Part shown: positions 19,737 through 28,130 of the stretch, one piece after another
Position numbering within the stretch: position 1 is the stretch's first letter
Layout of the letters: the number at the start of each line of letters is the position of its first letter
Assembly (NCBI GenBank): GCA_003281605.1
Contig: QCBM01000003.1
Location: 1-64,000, forward strand
Direction: 5' to 3'
Source of the DNA: Prochlorococcus sp. AG-347-I06
Lineage (GTDB): Bacteria > Cyanobacteriota > Cyanobacteriia > PCC-6307 > Cyanobiaceae
DNA length: 64,000 nucleotides
Position numbers and translations under genes: made by a program
The notes under the pieces: generated by a model
The model's database searches: none
What the model was told of the DNA's origin: nothing
Seen by the model: the letters and a program-made list of their open reading frames with translations, nothing else

Positions 19737-20219
19737 CTAGAATAACCCCAATGTCAGTGATTTATCAATTGGCAAACATGCTCCTATACCGAGGTATATT
19801 GTTAAAAAAGTTCCGAACAAGAAAACAGACATTGCTATTGGTCTTCTGAATGGATTGGAAAATTTATTAACGTTTTCGATAAAGGGTAAGATGATCAATC
19901 CAAGTGGAATTAATGTTTGAAGTGCAATACCCAAAAGTTTGTTAGGGACTACCCTGAGTATTTGGAAAACTGGGTAAAGATACCATTCGGGTAAAATTTC
20001 TAAAGGGGTGGCGAATGGGTTTGCCTTATCTCCTAACATTGCAGGGTCAAGAACTGCTAGTCCCACTACGCAGGCAATAGTACCTAAGATAACTACTGGG
20101 AAAATATATAGTAAATCATTTGGCCAAGCTGGCTCACCATAATAATTATGGCCCATACCTTTAGCTAGTTTTGCTCTTAATTTTGGGTCAGATAAATCTG
20201 GTTTTTTTAACGTAGACAT
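19737..20219 (-). CDS. petD: Cytochrome b6f complex subunit IV (PetD)
   Basis: A 160-residue thylakoid membrane protein that completes the quinol-binding half of the cytochrome b6f complex. The sequence follows the family closely. It starts [20 protein letters not shown] and has [16 protein letters not shown]. The P-E-W-Y motif of the Qo site lies near residues 77-80 ([11 protein letters not shown]), and three membrane helices follow. It lies 33 bases downstream of petB in the usual petBD operon and is convergent with the invertase gene. Confidence 0.97.
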   Translation of the reverse strand: MSTLKKPDLSDPKLRAKLAKGMGHNYYGEPAWPNDLLYIFPVVILGTIACVVGLAVLDPAMLGDKANPFATPLEILPEWYLYPVFQILRVVPNKLLGIALQTLIPLGLIILPFIENVNKFSNPFRRPIAMSVFLFGTFLTIYLGIGACLPIDKSLTLGLF

Positions 20220-20252
20220 AAGTGAGTCTTGTAATGTTTTAAGTATAAAAGT

Positions 20253-20909
20253 TTATAAGGGACCTGAAATACCCTGTTTACGAATCATTAAAAAGTGCAT
20301 CAACATGAAAACAGCCAATGACCATGGCAATACAAAAGTATGGAGGCTGTAAAATCTGGTTAATGTGGATTGTCCAACACTTTCTCCGCCTCTAAGTAGT
20401 TCAACCATAAAGTCACCAATAACTGGAATTGCAGCAGGGACACCTGAAACGATCTTAACTGCCCAATAACCTACCTGATCCCAAGGTAGAGAGTAACCCG
20501 TCACTCCAAAAGCGACGGTTATGACTGCCATTACAACACCTGTAACCCAAGTTAATTCTCTTGGCCTTTTAAAACCCCCGGTAAGATAAACCCTAAAGAC
20601 ATGAAGGATTAACATCAAAACCATCATTGATGCACTCCATCTATGTACAGATCTTATTAACCATCCAAAACTTACATCGGTCATTAAATAACTTACTGAA
20701 CTATAAGCTTGTGTAACTGTCGGCTTATAGTAAAAAGTCATTGCAAAACCTGTTGCAAATTGAATTAAGAAGCATACTAAAGTTATGCCTCCTAAACAAT
20801 AAAAAATATTTACGTGAGGGGGTACGTACTTGGAAGTTACGTCGTCAGTTATGTCCTGGATTTCAAGCCTTTCTTGAAACCAATCATAAACAGATGAAGA
20901 ATTCGCCAT
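20253..20909 (-). CDS. petB: Cytochrome b6 (PetB)
   Basis: A 218-residue core subunit of cytochrome b6f with four membrane helices. It binds the two b hemes plus the extra c-type heme through a cysteine in F-Y-C-L-G-G-I-T (about residue 38). Heme-ligand histidines lie in V-H-R-W-S-A-S-M and in L-H-V-F-R-V-Y, with matching ones in L-H-T-F-V-L-P and M-H-F-L-M. The ATG start gives [20 protein letters not shown], the standard N-terminus. It is divergent from ctpA with about 70 bases between the starts, where both promoters must sit. Confidence 0.97.
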   Translation of the reverse strand: MANSSSVYDWFQERLEIQDITDDVTSKYVPPHVNIFYCLGGITLVCFLIQFATGFAMTFYYKPTVTQAYSSVSYLMTDVSFGWLIRSVHRWSASMMVLMLILHVFRVYLTGGFKRPRELTWVTGVVMAVITVAFGVTGYSLPWDQVGYWAVKIVSGVPAAIPVIGDFMVELLRGGESVGQSTLTRFYSLHTFVLPWSLAVFMLMHFLMIRKQGISGPL

Positions 20910-20979
20910 CCAAAAAAAATTAGCTTTGATATAAAGAGCTTACTTAAAATTCTTATACTTGGTGTTAACACTTAACCCA

Positions 20980-22266
20980 ATGAATTCATCTTTTAACAAA
21001 TTTTTAACATTCAAAACTTTCATCACTGCATCAATGATCATCGTTTTTTCTATCAATCTTTTATTGGTCGAAAGAGTGGATGCTCTCAGTGATAGCAGGC
21101 AATTAGTACTTGACGCTTGGACCTTGGTAAACGAAGGTTTTTATGATCCAGAAAAGTTTGATGAAATCCAATGGAAAAGAATAAGACAAAAAACATTACA
21201 GAAACAAATTGAAACAAGTGAAGAGGCTTATTCCGCGATTGAGGACATGTTAAGACCTCTAGACGATCCCTACACGAGAGTTTTACGCCCAAAAGATTAT
21301 GAGCTACTGAAATCAAGTAACTTTGGTAGTGAAATTAATGGTGTTGGGCTTCAATTAGGTGAAGATGATGACAATAAAGTTAAAGTAATCTCTACTCTTG
21401 GGGGTTCTCCAGCTGAAGAAGCTGGGATAGTAAGCGGGCAATTAATAGAGACAGTTGACGGAATCTCATCAGAAAAATTAGGGCTTGCGGGCACTGCCTC
21501 TAGGTTAAGAGGTGAATCGGGATCAAAAGTTTTAGTTGAATTATCTACGGAATCAGGAGAAATTAGGGAAGTTGATCTAGAGAGGAGGTCAGTAGATCTA
21601 AGACCAGTCAGAACAAAAAGATTAAGAGACGATTCTCACACAATAGGGTATTTAAGGATAACTCAATTTAGCGAAAGCGTGCCCAAAAAAGTTGAAGAGG
21701 CACTTCAAGAGTTAAAAGAGAAAGAGGTTGAAGGCCTTATTTTGGATCTTAGAAATAATTCAGGGGGACTAGTAAGCTCAGGTATTGCAGTTGCAGACTC
21801 ATTATTGAGTGAGAAACCTGTAGTCGAGACAAAAGATAGAAATGGAATCAAAGATGCAATTATTTCTCAAAAAGAAACATATTTTGATGGGCCAATGGTG
21901 ACTTTAGTAAATAAAGGTACTGCAAGTGCCAGTGAAATACTTGCTGGCTCTTTACAAGATAATGAGAGATCAATTCTTATGGGAGAACAAACTTATGGAA
22001 AAGGTTTAATTCAATCTCTTAAAAGTTTGGGAGAAGATAGTGGTATTGCAATAACAGTAGCTAGTTACCTAACCCCAAAAGGTAATAATATTCAAGGCCA
22101 AGGTATGACTCCTGACAAATTACTTGATCTCCCAGATACAAGTGATTATGGAAGTACTGATGATAAATGGGTGAGAAATGCAGAATTATTTCTGGGGTCG
22201 CTTCTAGAAAAAGAAGAAGTTTCAGTTCAAACTATTGAATCAAATAATGAAGAAATTAAATCTTGA
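20980..22266 (+). CDS. ctpA: Carboxyl-terminal processing protease (CtpA-type, D1 maturation)
   Basis: A serine protease of family S41, exported to the lumen or periplasm, that trims the C-terminal extension of photosystem II protein D1 so the manganese cluster can assemble. I place the start at ATG 20980, although the frame is open from a TTG at 20959. From this ATG a signal peptide (residues 1-35, ending ERVDA) is clear. A PDZ domain covers about residues 105-190 (G-V-G-L-Q-L-G). The catalytic core contains L-D-L-R-N-N-S-G-G-L, then V-N-K-G-T-A-S-A-S-E with the nucleophilic serine, and the Lys in Y-G-K-G-L-I-Q-S. It is divergent from petBD. Confidence 0.93.
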   Translation: MNSSFNKFLTFKTFITASMIIVFSINLLLVERVDALSDSRQLVLDAWTLVNEGFYDPEKFDEIQWKRIRQKTLQKQIETSEEAYSAIEDMLRPLDDPYTRVLRPKDYELLKSSNFGSEINGVGLQLGEDDDNKVKVISTLGGSPAEEAGIVSGQLIETVDGISSEKLGLAGTASRLRGESGSKVLVELSTESGEIREVDLERRSVDLRPVRTKRLRDDSHTIGYLRITQFSESVPKKVEEALQELKEKEVEGLILDLRNNSGGLVSSGIAVADSLLSEKPVVETKDRNGIKDAIISQKETYFDGPMVTLVNKGTASASEILAGSLQDNERSILMGEQTYGKGLIQSLKSLGEDSGIAITVASYLTPKGNNIQGQGMTPDKLLDLPDTSDYGSTDDKWVRNAELFLGSLLEKEEVSVQTIESNNEEIKS

Positions 22267-22302
22267 AATGGATAAAGATTGGAAATAAAAAATCTTAAAA
22301 AT

Positions 22303-23559
22303 ATGAGTATTAAAAGAATTTTTCATGACCCAATTCATAAAGAAATAGTATTTGATGCAGGAAAGCCAGAAGAATTAATGATTATGGAATTAATTGATAC
22401 AGTTGCTTTTCAAAGACTAAGAAGAATAAAGCAATTAGGAGCTGCATCATTACTTTTTCATGGCGCAGAATCGAGTAGATTTACCCACTCAATTGGTGTT
22501 TTTTGTATAGCTAGAAAAATTTATAAGAGATTAATTGAAAGTAAATCTTCATTTTGTAAAAATAAATTTGTGCTTTATGGAGCAGCTCTACTACATGATT
22601 TAGGTCATGGACCTTTAAGCCATACCAGTGAAACAATATTCAAGCATAATCACGAACAATGGTCAGAAAACTTAGTTACAAAATATTCTCCAATAAATTC
22701 AATCCTCAAAAAGTATGACAACGAATTACCGAGAAAAATTGCTGAATTATTTCAATCAAAACAAATATTCTCAAAACCTTTAAAAACATTGATAAGTAGT
22801 GAGATAGATTGCGATCGTCTCGATTATCTTTTACGCGATAGTTACAACACAGGTACTAATTATGGGTTAGTAGATTTAGAAAGAATTATTTCAGCTCTTA
22901 CCTTTTCTCCTGATGGGAATATCGGAATCAAACCAAAAGGAGTGATCGCTATTGAGCATTTCCTTGTACTAAGAAACTTGATGTATAGAACAATCTACAA
23001 TCACAGGATAAACGAAATATCCACATGGATTCTGGAAAAAATATTACACACAATAAAACATAATTATGAAAAGAATATTTGGTTAGATGATTCTTTATAT
23101 AAATGGATTTTTTCACCTTCAAAGGTTGATTTTGATGATTTCATAAGAAATGATGATGTAACCTTTTATTATCATTTAATTAGATGGAAAGATGAATCTT
23201 TTGAGCCACTTTCTACACTATGCAAAATGTTTATTGACAGAGATTTATTAAAGGCATCAGACATAAGTTTTTTAAGTAAGATGAATAGATTAAAAATCCT
23301 TGCATTTGCTACAAATTTATGTGAAAAGAATGGTTTTGATTCAGAAATATTTTGCGGGATTAAGGAAAGGTCTTTTAAAGGCTTTGAATCTAATAATGCA
23401 TTAAAGATATGGGACGGCACTTATCAAAGTGCATTAGAAAATAGTTCTGCATTAATAAAAACTTTAATGAGATCTGAAGAAAGCTCTTTTATTATTTATC
23501 CAGGTATGATCAAAAATGAAATTGAAAATGAAATTTCATTAATGAAAAACAATTCCTAG
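22303..23559 (+). CDS. HD-domain phosphohydrolase (dGTPase/SAMHD1-like)
   Basis: A metal-dependent phosphohydrolase of the family that includes dNTP triphosphohydrolases. I take ATG 22303 (MSIKRIFHDPIHKEIVFD). A TTG at 22279 would add eight residues. The HD motif is complete: R-F-T-H-S-I-G-V with the first His, then L-L-H-D-L-G-H-G-P-L-S-H with the HD pair, and C-D-R-L-D-Y-L-L-R-D with the last Asp. R-L-R-R-I-K-Q-L-G is the family nucleotide-site segment. The length of 418 residues is normal for the YdhJ/SAMHD1-like group. The substrate is not certain. It lies 36 bases after ctpA and 10 bases before minC on the same strand. Confidence 0.85.
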   Translation: MSIKRIFHDPIHKEIVFDAGKPEELMIMELIDTVAFQRLRRIKQLGAASLLFHGAESSRFTHSIGVFCIARKIYKRLIESKSSFCKNKFVLYGAALLHDLGHGPLSHTSETIFKHNHEQWSENLVTKYSPINSILKKYDNELPRKIAELFQSKQIFSKPLKTLISSEIDCDRLDYLLRDSYNTGTNYGLVDLERIISALTFSPDGNIGIKPKGVIAIEHFLVLRNLMYRTIYNHRINEISTWILEKILHTIKHNYEKNIWLDDSLYKWIFSPSKVDFDDFIRNDDVTFYYHLIRWKDESFEPLSTLCKMFIDRDLLKASDISFLSKMNRLKILAFATNLCEKNGFDSEIFCGIKERSFKGFESNNALKIWDGTYQSALENSSALIKTLMRSEESSFIIYPGMIKNEIENEISLMKNNS

Positions 23560-23569
23560 ATTTAATTCC

Positions 23570-24250
23570 ATGGAAATCGTTTTAAGAAATATTGATAGTA
23601 AATATTTAGAAATTTTTTATTTATTAGATTTAGATAATGTCCATGAAACTTTCAAAAGGTTTTCTTACATTAAAGAACCTTTAGAAGCAAAAATTTTCGC
23701 AGTCAATGAAACAATAAGTTCTCAACAATTATCTAAATTAAAAAATCATTTTGACAAAATTAATATTAGTTCCCTAAATCTTTATTCAAATGTTAGAGAT
23801 ACAGTACTAAGTGGAAAGTCTTTAAAAATAGATTCAACTTTTTATAAAGAACAAGAGATTCAAAATAAGTTACTTTTATTGAAGTCAAAAAACAAAGGCG
23901 ATATTCTTCACGAGGGAACAGTTCGATCGGGTGAAAGAATATCTTCAAATGGAAACCTATGCATTATTGGAGACGTTAATCCAGGAGCAATAGTTTCCGC
24001 CAAAAAAAACATTTACGTTTGGGGTAAATTACAAGGGGTCGCATTCGCGGGAAAAAGTGGAAATAAAAATGCCTCTATTGCATCACTTTATTTAAATCCT
24101 TTACAATTAAGAATTGCAGATGTAATAGCTATTGGACCAAAGGATAAGCCCAAAAATTTTTACCCAGAAATTGCAGTTATAGATAAACAAACAATAATTA
24201 TCAAACCACACATAATCGAAACTAAAAAATTAATCAATGATTTGCAATAA
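23570..24250 (+). CDS. minC: Septum site-determining protein MinC
   Basis: An inhibitor of FtsZ polymerisation that, with MinD and MinE, keeps the division ring at mid-cell. The 226-residue protein has a variable N-terminal domain (about 1-105) and the conserved right-handed beta-helix C-terminal domain. The latter has H-E-G-T-V-R-S-G-E-R-I (about 114-124), G-D-V-N-P-G-A-I-V-S-A and the Y-V-W-G-K-L-Q-G-V-A-F-A-G segment that contacts MinD. It starts the minC-minD-minE cluster. The N-terminus is diverged, as is common in cyanobacteria. Confidence 0.92.
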   Translation: MEIVLRNIDSKYLEIFYLLDLDNVHETFKRFSYIKEPLEAKIFAVNETISSQQLSKLKNHFDKINISSLNLYSNVRDTVLSGKSLKIDSTFYKEQEIQNKLLLLKSKNKGDILHEGTVRSGERISSNGNLCIIGDVNPGAIVSAKKNIYVWGKLQGVAFAGKSGNKNASIASLYLNPLQLRIADVIAIGPKDKPKNFYPEIAVIDKQTIIIKPHIIETKKLINDLQ

Positions 24251-24344
24251 ATTAAATCAAAATTTATAAATTTAAGAATTACTTAATCTTTGAAATATTT
24301 AACTTTCTGCAAGTGGCTTTATTATTTGGAAAATCCTAAAAATC

Positions 24345-25160
24345 GTGGGGAAAAATACTCGCACAATATTAATTTGTTCAGGTAAAGGAGGGGTTGGCAA
24401 AACCACTTTAACTGCAAATCTAGGCATAGCTCTTGCTAATAGCGGAGCCACAACTGCTGTATTAGATGCTGATTTTGGCTTAAGGAATTTAGATCTTCTT
24501 CTTGGATTAGAAAATCGCATTATTTATACGGCTCAAGATGTGCTTGACAAGAATTGTCGTCTTGACCAAGCGTTGGTTAGACATAAAAAAGAACCTAATC
24601 TTGCTCTTCTGCCCGCTGGAGATCCAAGAATGTTGGATTGGATGAAGCCCGAAGATATGAAAAAAATTAGTGAACTGCTTAGTGAGAAATTTGATTTTGT
24701 TTTAGTAGATTGTCCTGCTGGCGTTGAAGATGGCTTTAAAAATGCTCTTGCAGCTTGCAAAGAAGCTATCGTCGTTACTAATCCAGAATTATCTGCAGTT
24801 CGCGACGCCGATAGAGTAATAGGAATTCTCAATACTTCTGATATTAAGCCTATTCAGCTTGTAATAAACAGAGTTCGTCCCAACATGATGGCAAGTCAAG
24901 AGATGCTATCTATCGATGATGTCCAAGGAATACTTTCTTTGCCTTTGTTAGGTATTGTTTTAGAAGATGAGCAAGTCATTATAAGTACAAATAGAGGAGA
25001 ACCACTGACACTTACAGATGGTAGATCTCCTGCAAAAAAATGTTATTTGAATGTTTCTCAAAGACTGACAGGAAAGGATGTACCAATTATTGACCCAAAA
25101 AATGAAGGTAAAAGTCTAAAAGATAAATTCATGAGATTAATGCAAACAAAGGTTTTTTAA
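24345..25160 (+). CDS. minD: Septum site-determining ATPase MinD
   Basis: A membrane-associated ATPase that recruits MinC. The GTG start gives [20 protein letters not shown], which includes the deviant Walker A motif with its signature lysine. Further ParA-family motifs are [10 protein letters not shown] (about 42-51) and V-D-C-P-A-G-V-E-D (about 123-131). The C-terminal end ([13 protein letters not shown]) is the amphipathic membrane-targeting helix. The 271-residue length is normal. It lies 94 bases after minC and 1 base before minE. Confidence 0.96.
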   Translation: MGKNTRTILICSGKGGVGKTTLTANLGIALANSGATTAVLDADFGLRNLDLLLGLENRIIYTAQDVLDKNCRLDQALVRHKKEPNLALLPAGDPRMLDWMKPEDMKKISELLSEKFDFVLVDCPAGVEDGFKNALAACKEAIVVTNPELSAVRDADRVIGILNTSDIKPIQLVINRVRPNMMASQEMLSIDDVQGILSLPLLGIVLEDEQVIISTNRGEPLTLTDGRSPAKKCYLNVSQRLTGKDVPIIDPKNEGKSLKDKFMRLMQTKVF

Positions 25161-25161
25161 A

Positions 25162-25488
25162 ATGATGACACTCAGAGATCTTATAAACAAGTTATTAGGC
25201 AGAGAAACGGCTAGCGCCAACACAGCAAGAGAACGATTACAACTTGTACTTGCTCACGACAGAGTTGATATGAGTTCTTTAACCACTGATCTTTTGGATA
25301 AAATGAGGAAAGAAATTCTCGATGTTGTTGCTAAATATGTTGAGATTGATTTTGAAGAGGTGGCAGTAAGTTTAGAAACGGAAGATAGAATGACTGCACT
25401 AGTAGCAAATTTACCAATCAAAAGAACTATTGACGGAGAAATAAAGTTTAAAAAAACTGATAAAGCTAATAAAGATATCAAAAAGTAA
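25162..25488 (+). CDS. minE: Cell division topological specificity factor MinE
   Basis: A 108-residue regulator that stimulates MinD ATPase activity and gives the Min system its spatial pattern. The N-terminal anti-MinCD part contains [13 protein letters not shown] (about residues 23-35). The C-terminal topological domain has [12 protein letters not shown]. The gene begins 1 base after the minD stop with two tandem ATG codons, so coupled translation is likely. A lysine-rich tail follows the usual end. Confidence 0.95.
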   Translation: MMTLRDLINKLLGRETASANTARERLQLVLAHDRVDMSSLTTDLLDKMRKEILDVVAKYVEIDFEEVAVSLETEDRMTALVANLPIKRTIDGEIKFKKTDKANKDIKK

Positions 25489-25553
25489 TAAATTTAAAAA
25501 AAGCTAAAAAAATACTGATAATTGACCCTCCCTAATTGTAAGATAAATAGATT

Positions 25554-25625
25554 GCCGGCTTAGCTCAGCGGTAGAGCAGCGCTTTTGTAAAGCGAAGGTC
25601 ATCAGTTCAAATCTGTTAGCCGGCA
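25554..25625 (+). tRNA. trnT: tRNA-Thr (TGT)
   Basis: A 72-base cloverleaf. The acceptor GCCGGCT pairs with AGCCGGC and the D-arm is GCTCAGCGGTAGAGC. The anticodon loop TTTGTAA gives anticodon TGT, and the T-arm is AGTTCAAATCT. No CCA is encoded. It is convergent with the small membrane gene at 25636-25803. Confidence 0.94.
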
Positions 25626-25635
25626 TTTTATTCAT

Positions 25636-25803
25636 TTAATTCTGTTCAATATTCTTTGCTGAAAATAAAAAAATTAACCCTATCAGAGCAATGATAGGAA
25701 ACAACTTTATTTCGAGAAAATGTGTTAAAAAAGATGCAAGGGGTTCAAATATCCAATAAGTTAAAAATTGAATTAATAACACAAAAAATAATAATAAAAA
25801 CAT
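25636..25803 (-). CDS. 55-residue membrane protein, translationally coupled to the Sua5/YrdC gene
   Basis: On the minus strand, ATG at 25801-25803 to TAA at 25636-25638 encodes MFLLLFFVLLIQFLTYWIFE and 35 more residues, with two hydrophobic helices (about 1-17 and 31-48) and a short polar tail (SAKNIEQN). The start codon shares one base with the stop of the upstream gene, in the arrangement TAATG. This strongly suggests coupled translation and a genuine gene. The second helix is bounded by charged residues, like a small two-pass protein. I do not recognise it. It is convergent with tRNA-Thr. Confidence 0.6.
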   Translation of the reverse strand: MFLLLFFVLLIQFLTYWIFEPLASFLTHFLEIKLFPIIALIGLIFLFSAKNIEQN

Positions 25804-26384
25804 TAATCTAATTCCCTAACTAATACTTCTCCTTCTCTAATTAGTCTCCAATTTCCACTTTTCTTCCAGAATATAATAGTACTAGCTTTTCCACTACTTT
25901 TTCCCCAGGGGATAGGGCCCAAAATTTTGACAGAAGGGAAGTCTAGAGCAATACCTTCAGCTGTAATTGATCCTTTGAAACCTGAAATATTTGCACTTGA
26001 AGTTAACAATGGTCCTGTTTCTCTCAAAAAAGATTGTGCTATGTATGAATTTGGAATTCTTAACCCAATAGTATGGTCATTGCTGGTGAGGTTTACAGTC
26101 TGCTTTTCTGAAGCAGGGATAACAATTGTAAGAGCTCCAGGCCAATATTTTGAAGCTATATTTTCGTAATCTTTTTTAGCTGATTCATGAACATAATCAA
26201 TTAAATGTTTAAGTTCTGATCCCATAAGAATTAAGGGTTTGTTTCTATCTCTTTTTTTAAACTCATAAATAATATTTGAAAATTTTGGTAGACAACCAAT
26301 TGCAGGTAAAGTGTCTGTTGGGAAAATTATAGGCAACCCTTTTTTAAGTGTCTTTAAGGCAGATTTGCAGTCTACTAAATTCAT
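25803..26384 (-). CDS. tsaC: Sua5/YciO/YrdC family threonylcarbamoyl-AMP synthase
   Basis: Makes threonylcarbamoyl-adenylate from threonine, bicarbonate and ATP for the t6A37 modification of ANN-decoding tRNAs. The 193-residue YrdC-type protein shows I-I-F-P-T-D-T-L-P-A-I-G-C (about residues 19-31), K-R-D-R-N-K-P-L-I (about 44-52), W-P-G-A-L-T-I-V and the family S-S-A-N-I-S-G (about 130-136). It lacks the extra Sua5 domain. It is followed directly by the small membrane gene and preceded by prmC, all on the minus strand. A broader YciO-like role is possible. Confidence 0.88.
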   Translation of the reverse strand: MNLVDCKSALKTLKKGLPIIFPTDTLPAIGCLPKFSNIIYEFKKRDRNKPLILMGSELKHLIDYVHESAKKDYENIASKYWPGALTIVIPASEKQTVNLTSNDHTIGLRIPNSYIAQSFLRETGPLLTSSANISGFKGSITAEGIALDFPSVKILGPIPWGKSSGKASTIIFWKKSGNWRLIREGEVLVRELD

Positions 26385-26407
26385 TTAGTTTATAAAACCA
26401 TTTTAAT

Positions 26408-27277
26408 TTATTTATATCTTCCAATTGTAAACCTACCAATACCTGATAGATCTTTCACAATTTCTATTGATGTGAATTTATTTTTAATAAGTAGCTGTTT
26501 TACTTTTTCACTTTGATCAAAATGATTCTCTAAAATTAGCCAACCATTATTTTTTAAGAATAATGGTGCTTTTTTTATTATTTCCCTAAGATGATCTAAA
26601 CCATCTTCTCCGCCTAATAAAGCAACTTTAGGTTCGAAATTTTTAACTTCTTTAGGTAATTTTTCATAAGTATCTCTAGGAATATATGGCGGGTTTGAAA
26701 TAACGAGGTCTAATTTTCCTTTTAAACTTTCAAGAGGTGACCACCAATTTCCACAATAAAATTTCAAATTTGATTGTTTAGAAGAATTTATAAAATTTTT
26801 AGTGGCTATTTCTAATGCATGTTGATCTATGTCTGTTGCTACTCCCTCGCTTAATGGATAAGCCAATGCCAAAGCAATGCTAATGGCACCTGAACCAGTT
26901 CCTAATTCAGCAAAAAATAATTTTTCTGATTTCTTTTGAAATATATTGAAGACGATCTCAACTATAAGCTCTGTTTCCGGTCTAGGAATGAGTACCTTGT
27001 TTGTAACTTTTAATTTTAAGTCTCTCCAAAAAGTTATTCCACAGAGATATTGAATTGGGCAAGATTTTAATAGATGATCATCCCAAACAGATTCTAAAAA
27101 TTCTAAATTTTTTTTTAAATATAAATTTCCTCTTGGATTTATAGTTATCAAGTTTAGATCACTAGTTGGTATACCACCTATACAATCAAGTAAAACAGCA
27201 AAGGATTGTTGATCTCCCCCTTTAGAAAGTTGCTTTTTCTTCCAGAATAAAAATTCCTTTACAGAAATGCAAAGCAT
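26408..27277 (-). CDS. prmC: Release factor glutamine N5-methyltransferase (PrmC/HemK)
   Basis: Methylates the GGQ glutamine of peptide chain release factors, using S-adenosylmethionine. The 289-residue protein has the helical N-terminal domain (about 1-90). The methyltransferase core then shows P-R-P-E-T-E-L (about 102-108), the SAM motif A-E-L-G-T-G-S-G-A-I-S-I-A (about 125-137) and the catalytic N-P-P-Y-I-P near residue 195. These are exactly the PrmC signatures. It lies 23 bases upstream of the Sua5/YrdC gene on the same strand, so translation-related functions are grouped here. psbM lies just upstream. Confidence 0.94.
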   Translation of the reverse strand: MLCISVKEFLFWKKKQLSKGGDQQSFAVLLDCIGGIPTSDLNLITINPRGNLYLKKNLEFLESVWDDHLLKSCPIQYLCGITFWRDLKLKVTNKVLIPRPETELIVEIVFNIFQKKSEKLFFAELGTGSGAISIALALAYPLSEGVATDIDQHALEIATKNFINSSKQSNLKFYCGNWWSPLESLKGKLDLVISNPPYIPRDTYEKLPKEVKNFEPKVALLGGEDGLDHLREIIKKAPLFLKNNGWLILENHFDQSEKVKQLLIKNKFTSIEIVKDLSGIGRFTIGRYK

Positions 27278-27288
27278 TTACCACAGCA

Positions 27289-27441
27289 TTAACGTTTCGG
27301 ACCAAGCCTACCTTTACTAGAGTCAGAGTAGAAGCTTGATTTTTCTCCATCTTGTGTAGAAATAAATAGACCTATGAGGAATATTGTTGGCACCCCTACA
27401 AATAAAAGACTAGCTACGAATCCAAAGTTTGTTGTTTCCAT
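27289..27441 (-). CDS. psbM: Photosystem II protein M (PsbM)
   Basis: A single-helix subunit at the photosystem II dimer interface. ATG at 27439-27441 to TAA at 27289-27291 encodes 50 residues. The start METTNFGFVASLLFVGVPTI matches PsbM (E-x-N-x-G-F-V-A-S-L-L-F-x-x-V-P-T). The tail is longer than in most cyanobacteria, with a charged serine-rich extension ending GRLGPKR. It is not in the usual gene-finder size range. It lies 11 bases before prmC on the same strand. Confidence 0.9.
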   Translation of the reverse strand: METTNFGFVASLLFVGVPTIFLIGLFISTQDGEKSSFYSDSSKGRLGPKR

Positions 27442-27545
27442 TTAATTGGTAGTTCTATATTAAGTACTAAGACTATAAACGTATAACTCGGAATAAAGTG
27501 GAAAAATAAACAAATATTATAAACTGATTAACAGTCTTAAACAAT

Positions 27546-27908
27546 TTAACGAGGTAATTTTTTATTTTCACTAATTTTTTTTATTTCTTCCAAATTTGAA
27601 GGGGGGGATTGTGGTTTTGTTAAAATTACTGTGGATGATTTTACTAATGTTTGACATGCAAGGCGCCAATTCTCTGGTCTATTTTTGAGTTTTTCTTCTT
27701 CAACAGGTGTTAAAGGGCTCAAAGAATTTTTATTTCCACCTTCAACAGAAACAAAACAAGTACTGCATTGTCCCGCACCTCCACAATTACCTAAAATTCC
27801 TTTTAATCCATAAAGCTGTAAATTCTCTCTCATAACAAGTTCCCTTAAATTTTCACCCGGATTACATTGGACCTCTAAATCCTCACGAATAAATCTGATA
27901 GTTGCCAT
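27546..27908 (-). CDS. [2Fe-2S] ferredoxin
   Basis: A 120-residue soluble electron carrier. Cys42, Cys48, Cys51 and Cys85 form a C-x5-C-x2-C...C pattern (NCGGAGQCSTC and LACQT), which suits a [2Fe-2S] cluster of the adrenodoxin-like rather than the plant-type spacing. The N-terminal part (IRFIREDLEVQCNPGENLRE) is the beta-grasp start. The tail after about residue 95 is Ser/Pro/Lys-rich. It is divergent from psbB, so the two could share regulation. The partner reductase or acceptor is not shown by context. Confidence 0.88.
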   Translation of the reverse strand: MATIRFIREDLEVQCNPGENLRELVMRENLQLYGLKGILGNCGGAGQCSTCFVSVEGGNKNSLSPLTPVEEEKLKNRPENWRLACQTLVKSSTVILTKPQSPPSNLEEIKKISENKKLPR

Positions 27909-28095
27909 TTTTTTAGTAATTTTTCTTATTTTGGCGTTTTACTTTGAGAATTGTGACCAAAATATTAACAGTTTTTAGCCAAAAATTCCTTATAAACCTA
28001 GTGCTGCTAATTGATTTGCCCAATTTTTGCAAGAAAATAAATTTATTTACAAAAATCCCTCAAAGCCTAAAAAACCCTTACTATCGTGATGTTTA

Positions 28096-28109
28096 GCTGT
28101 TTATACAGC
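28096..28109. promoter_or_regulatory. Short inverted repeat upstream of psbB
   Basis: GCTGT (28096-28100), loop TTAT, ACAGC (28105-28109). It lies 21 bases before the psbB start and could be a small hairpin in the message or part of an operator. Five base pairs is weak, so this is a note rather than a firm call. Confidence 0.2.
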
Positions 28110-28130
28110 ATAGTTACTAGAAATTAACCG

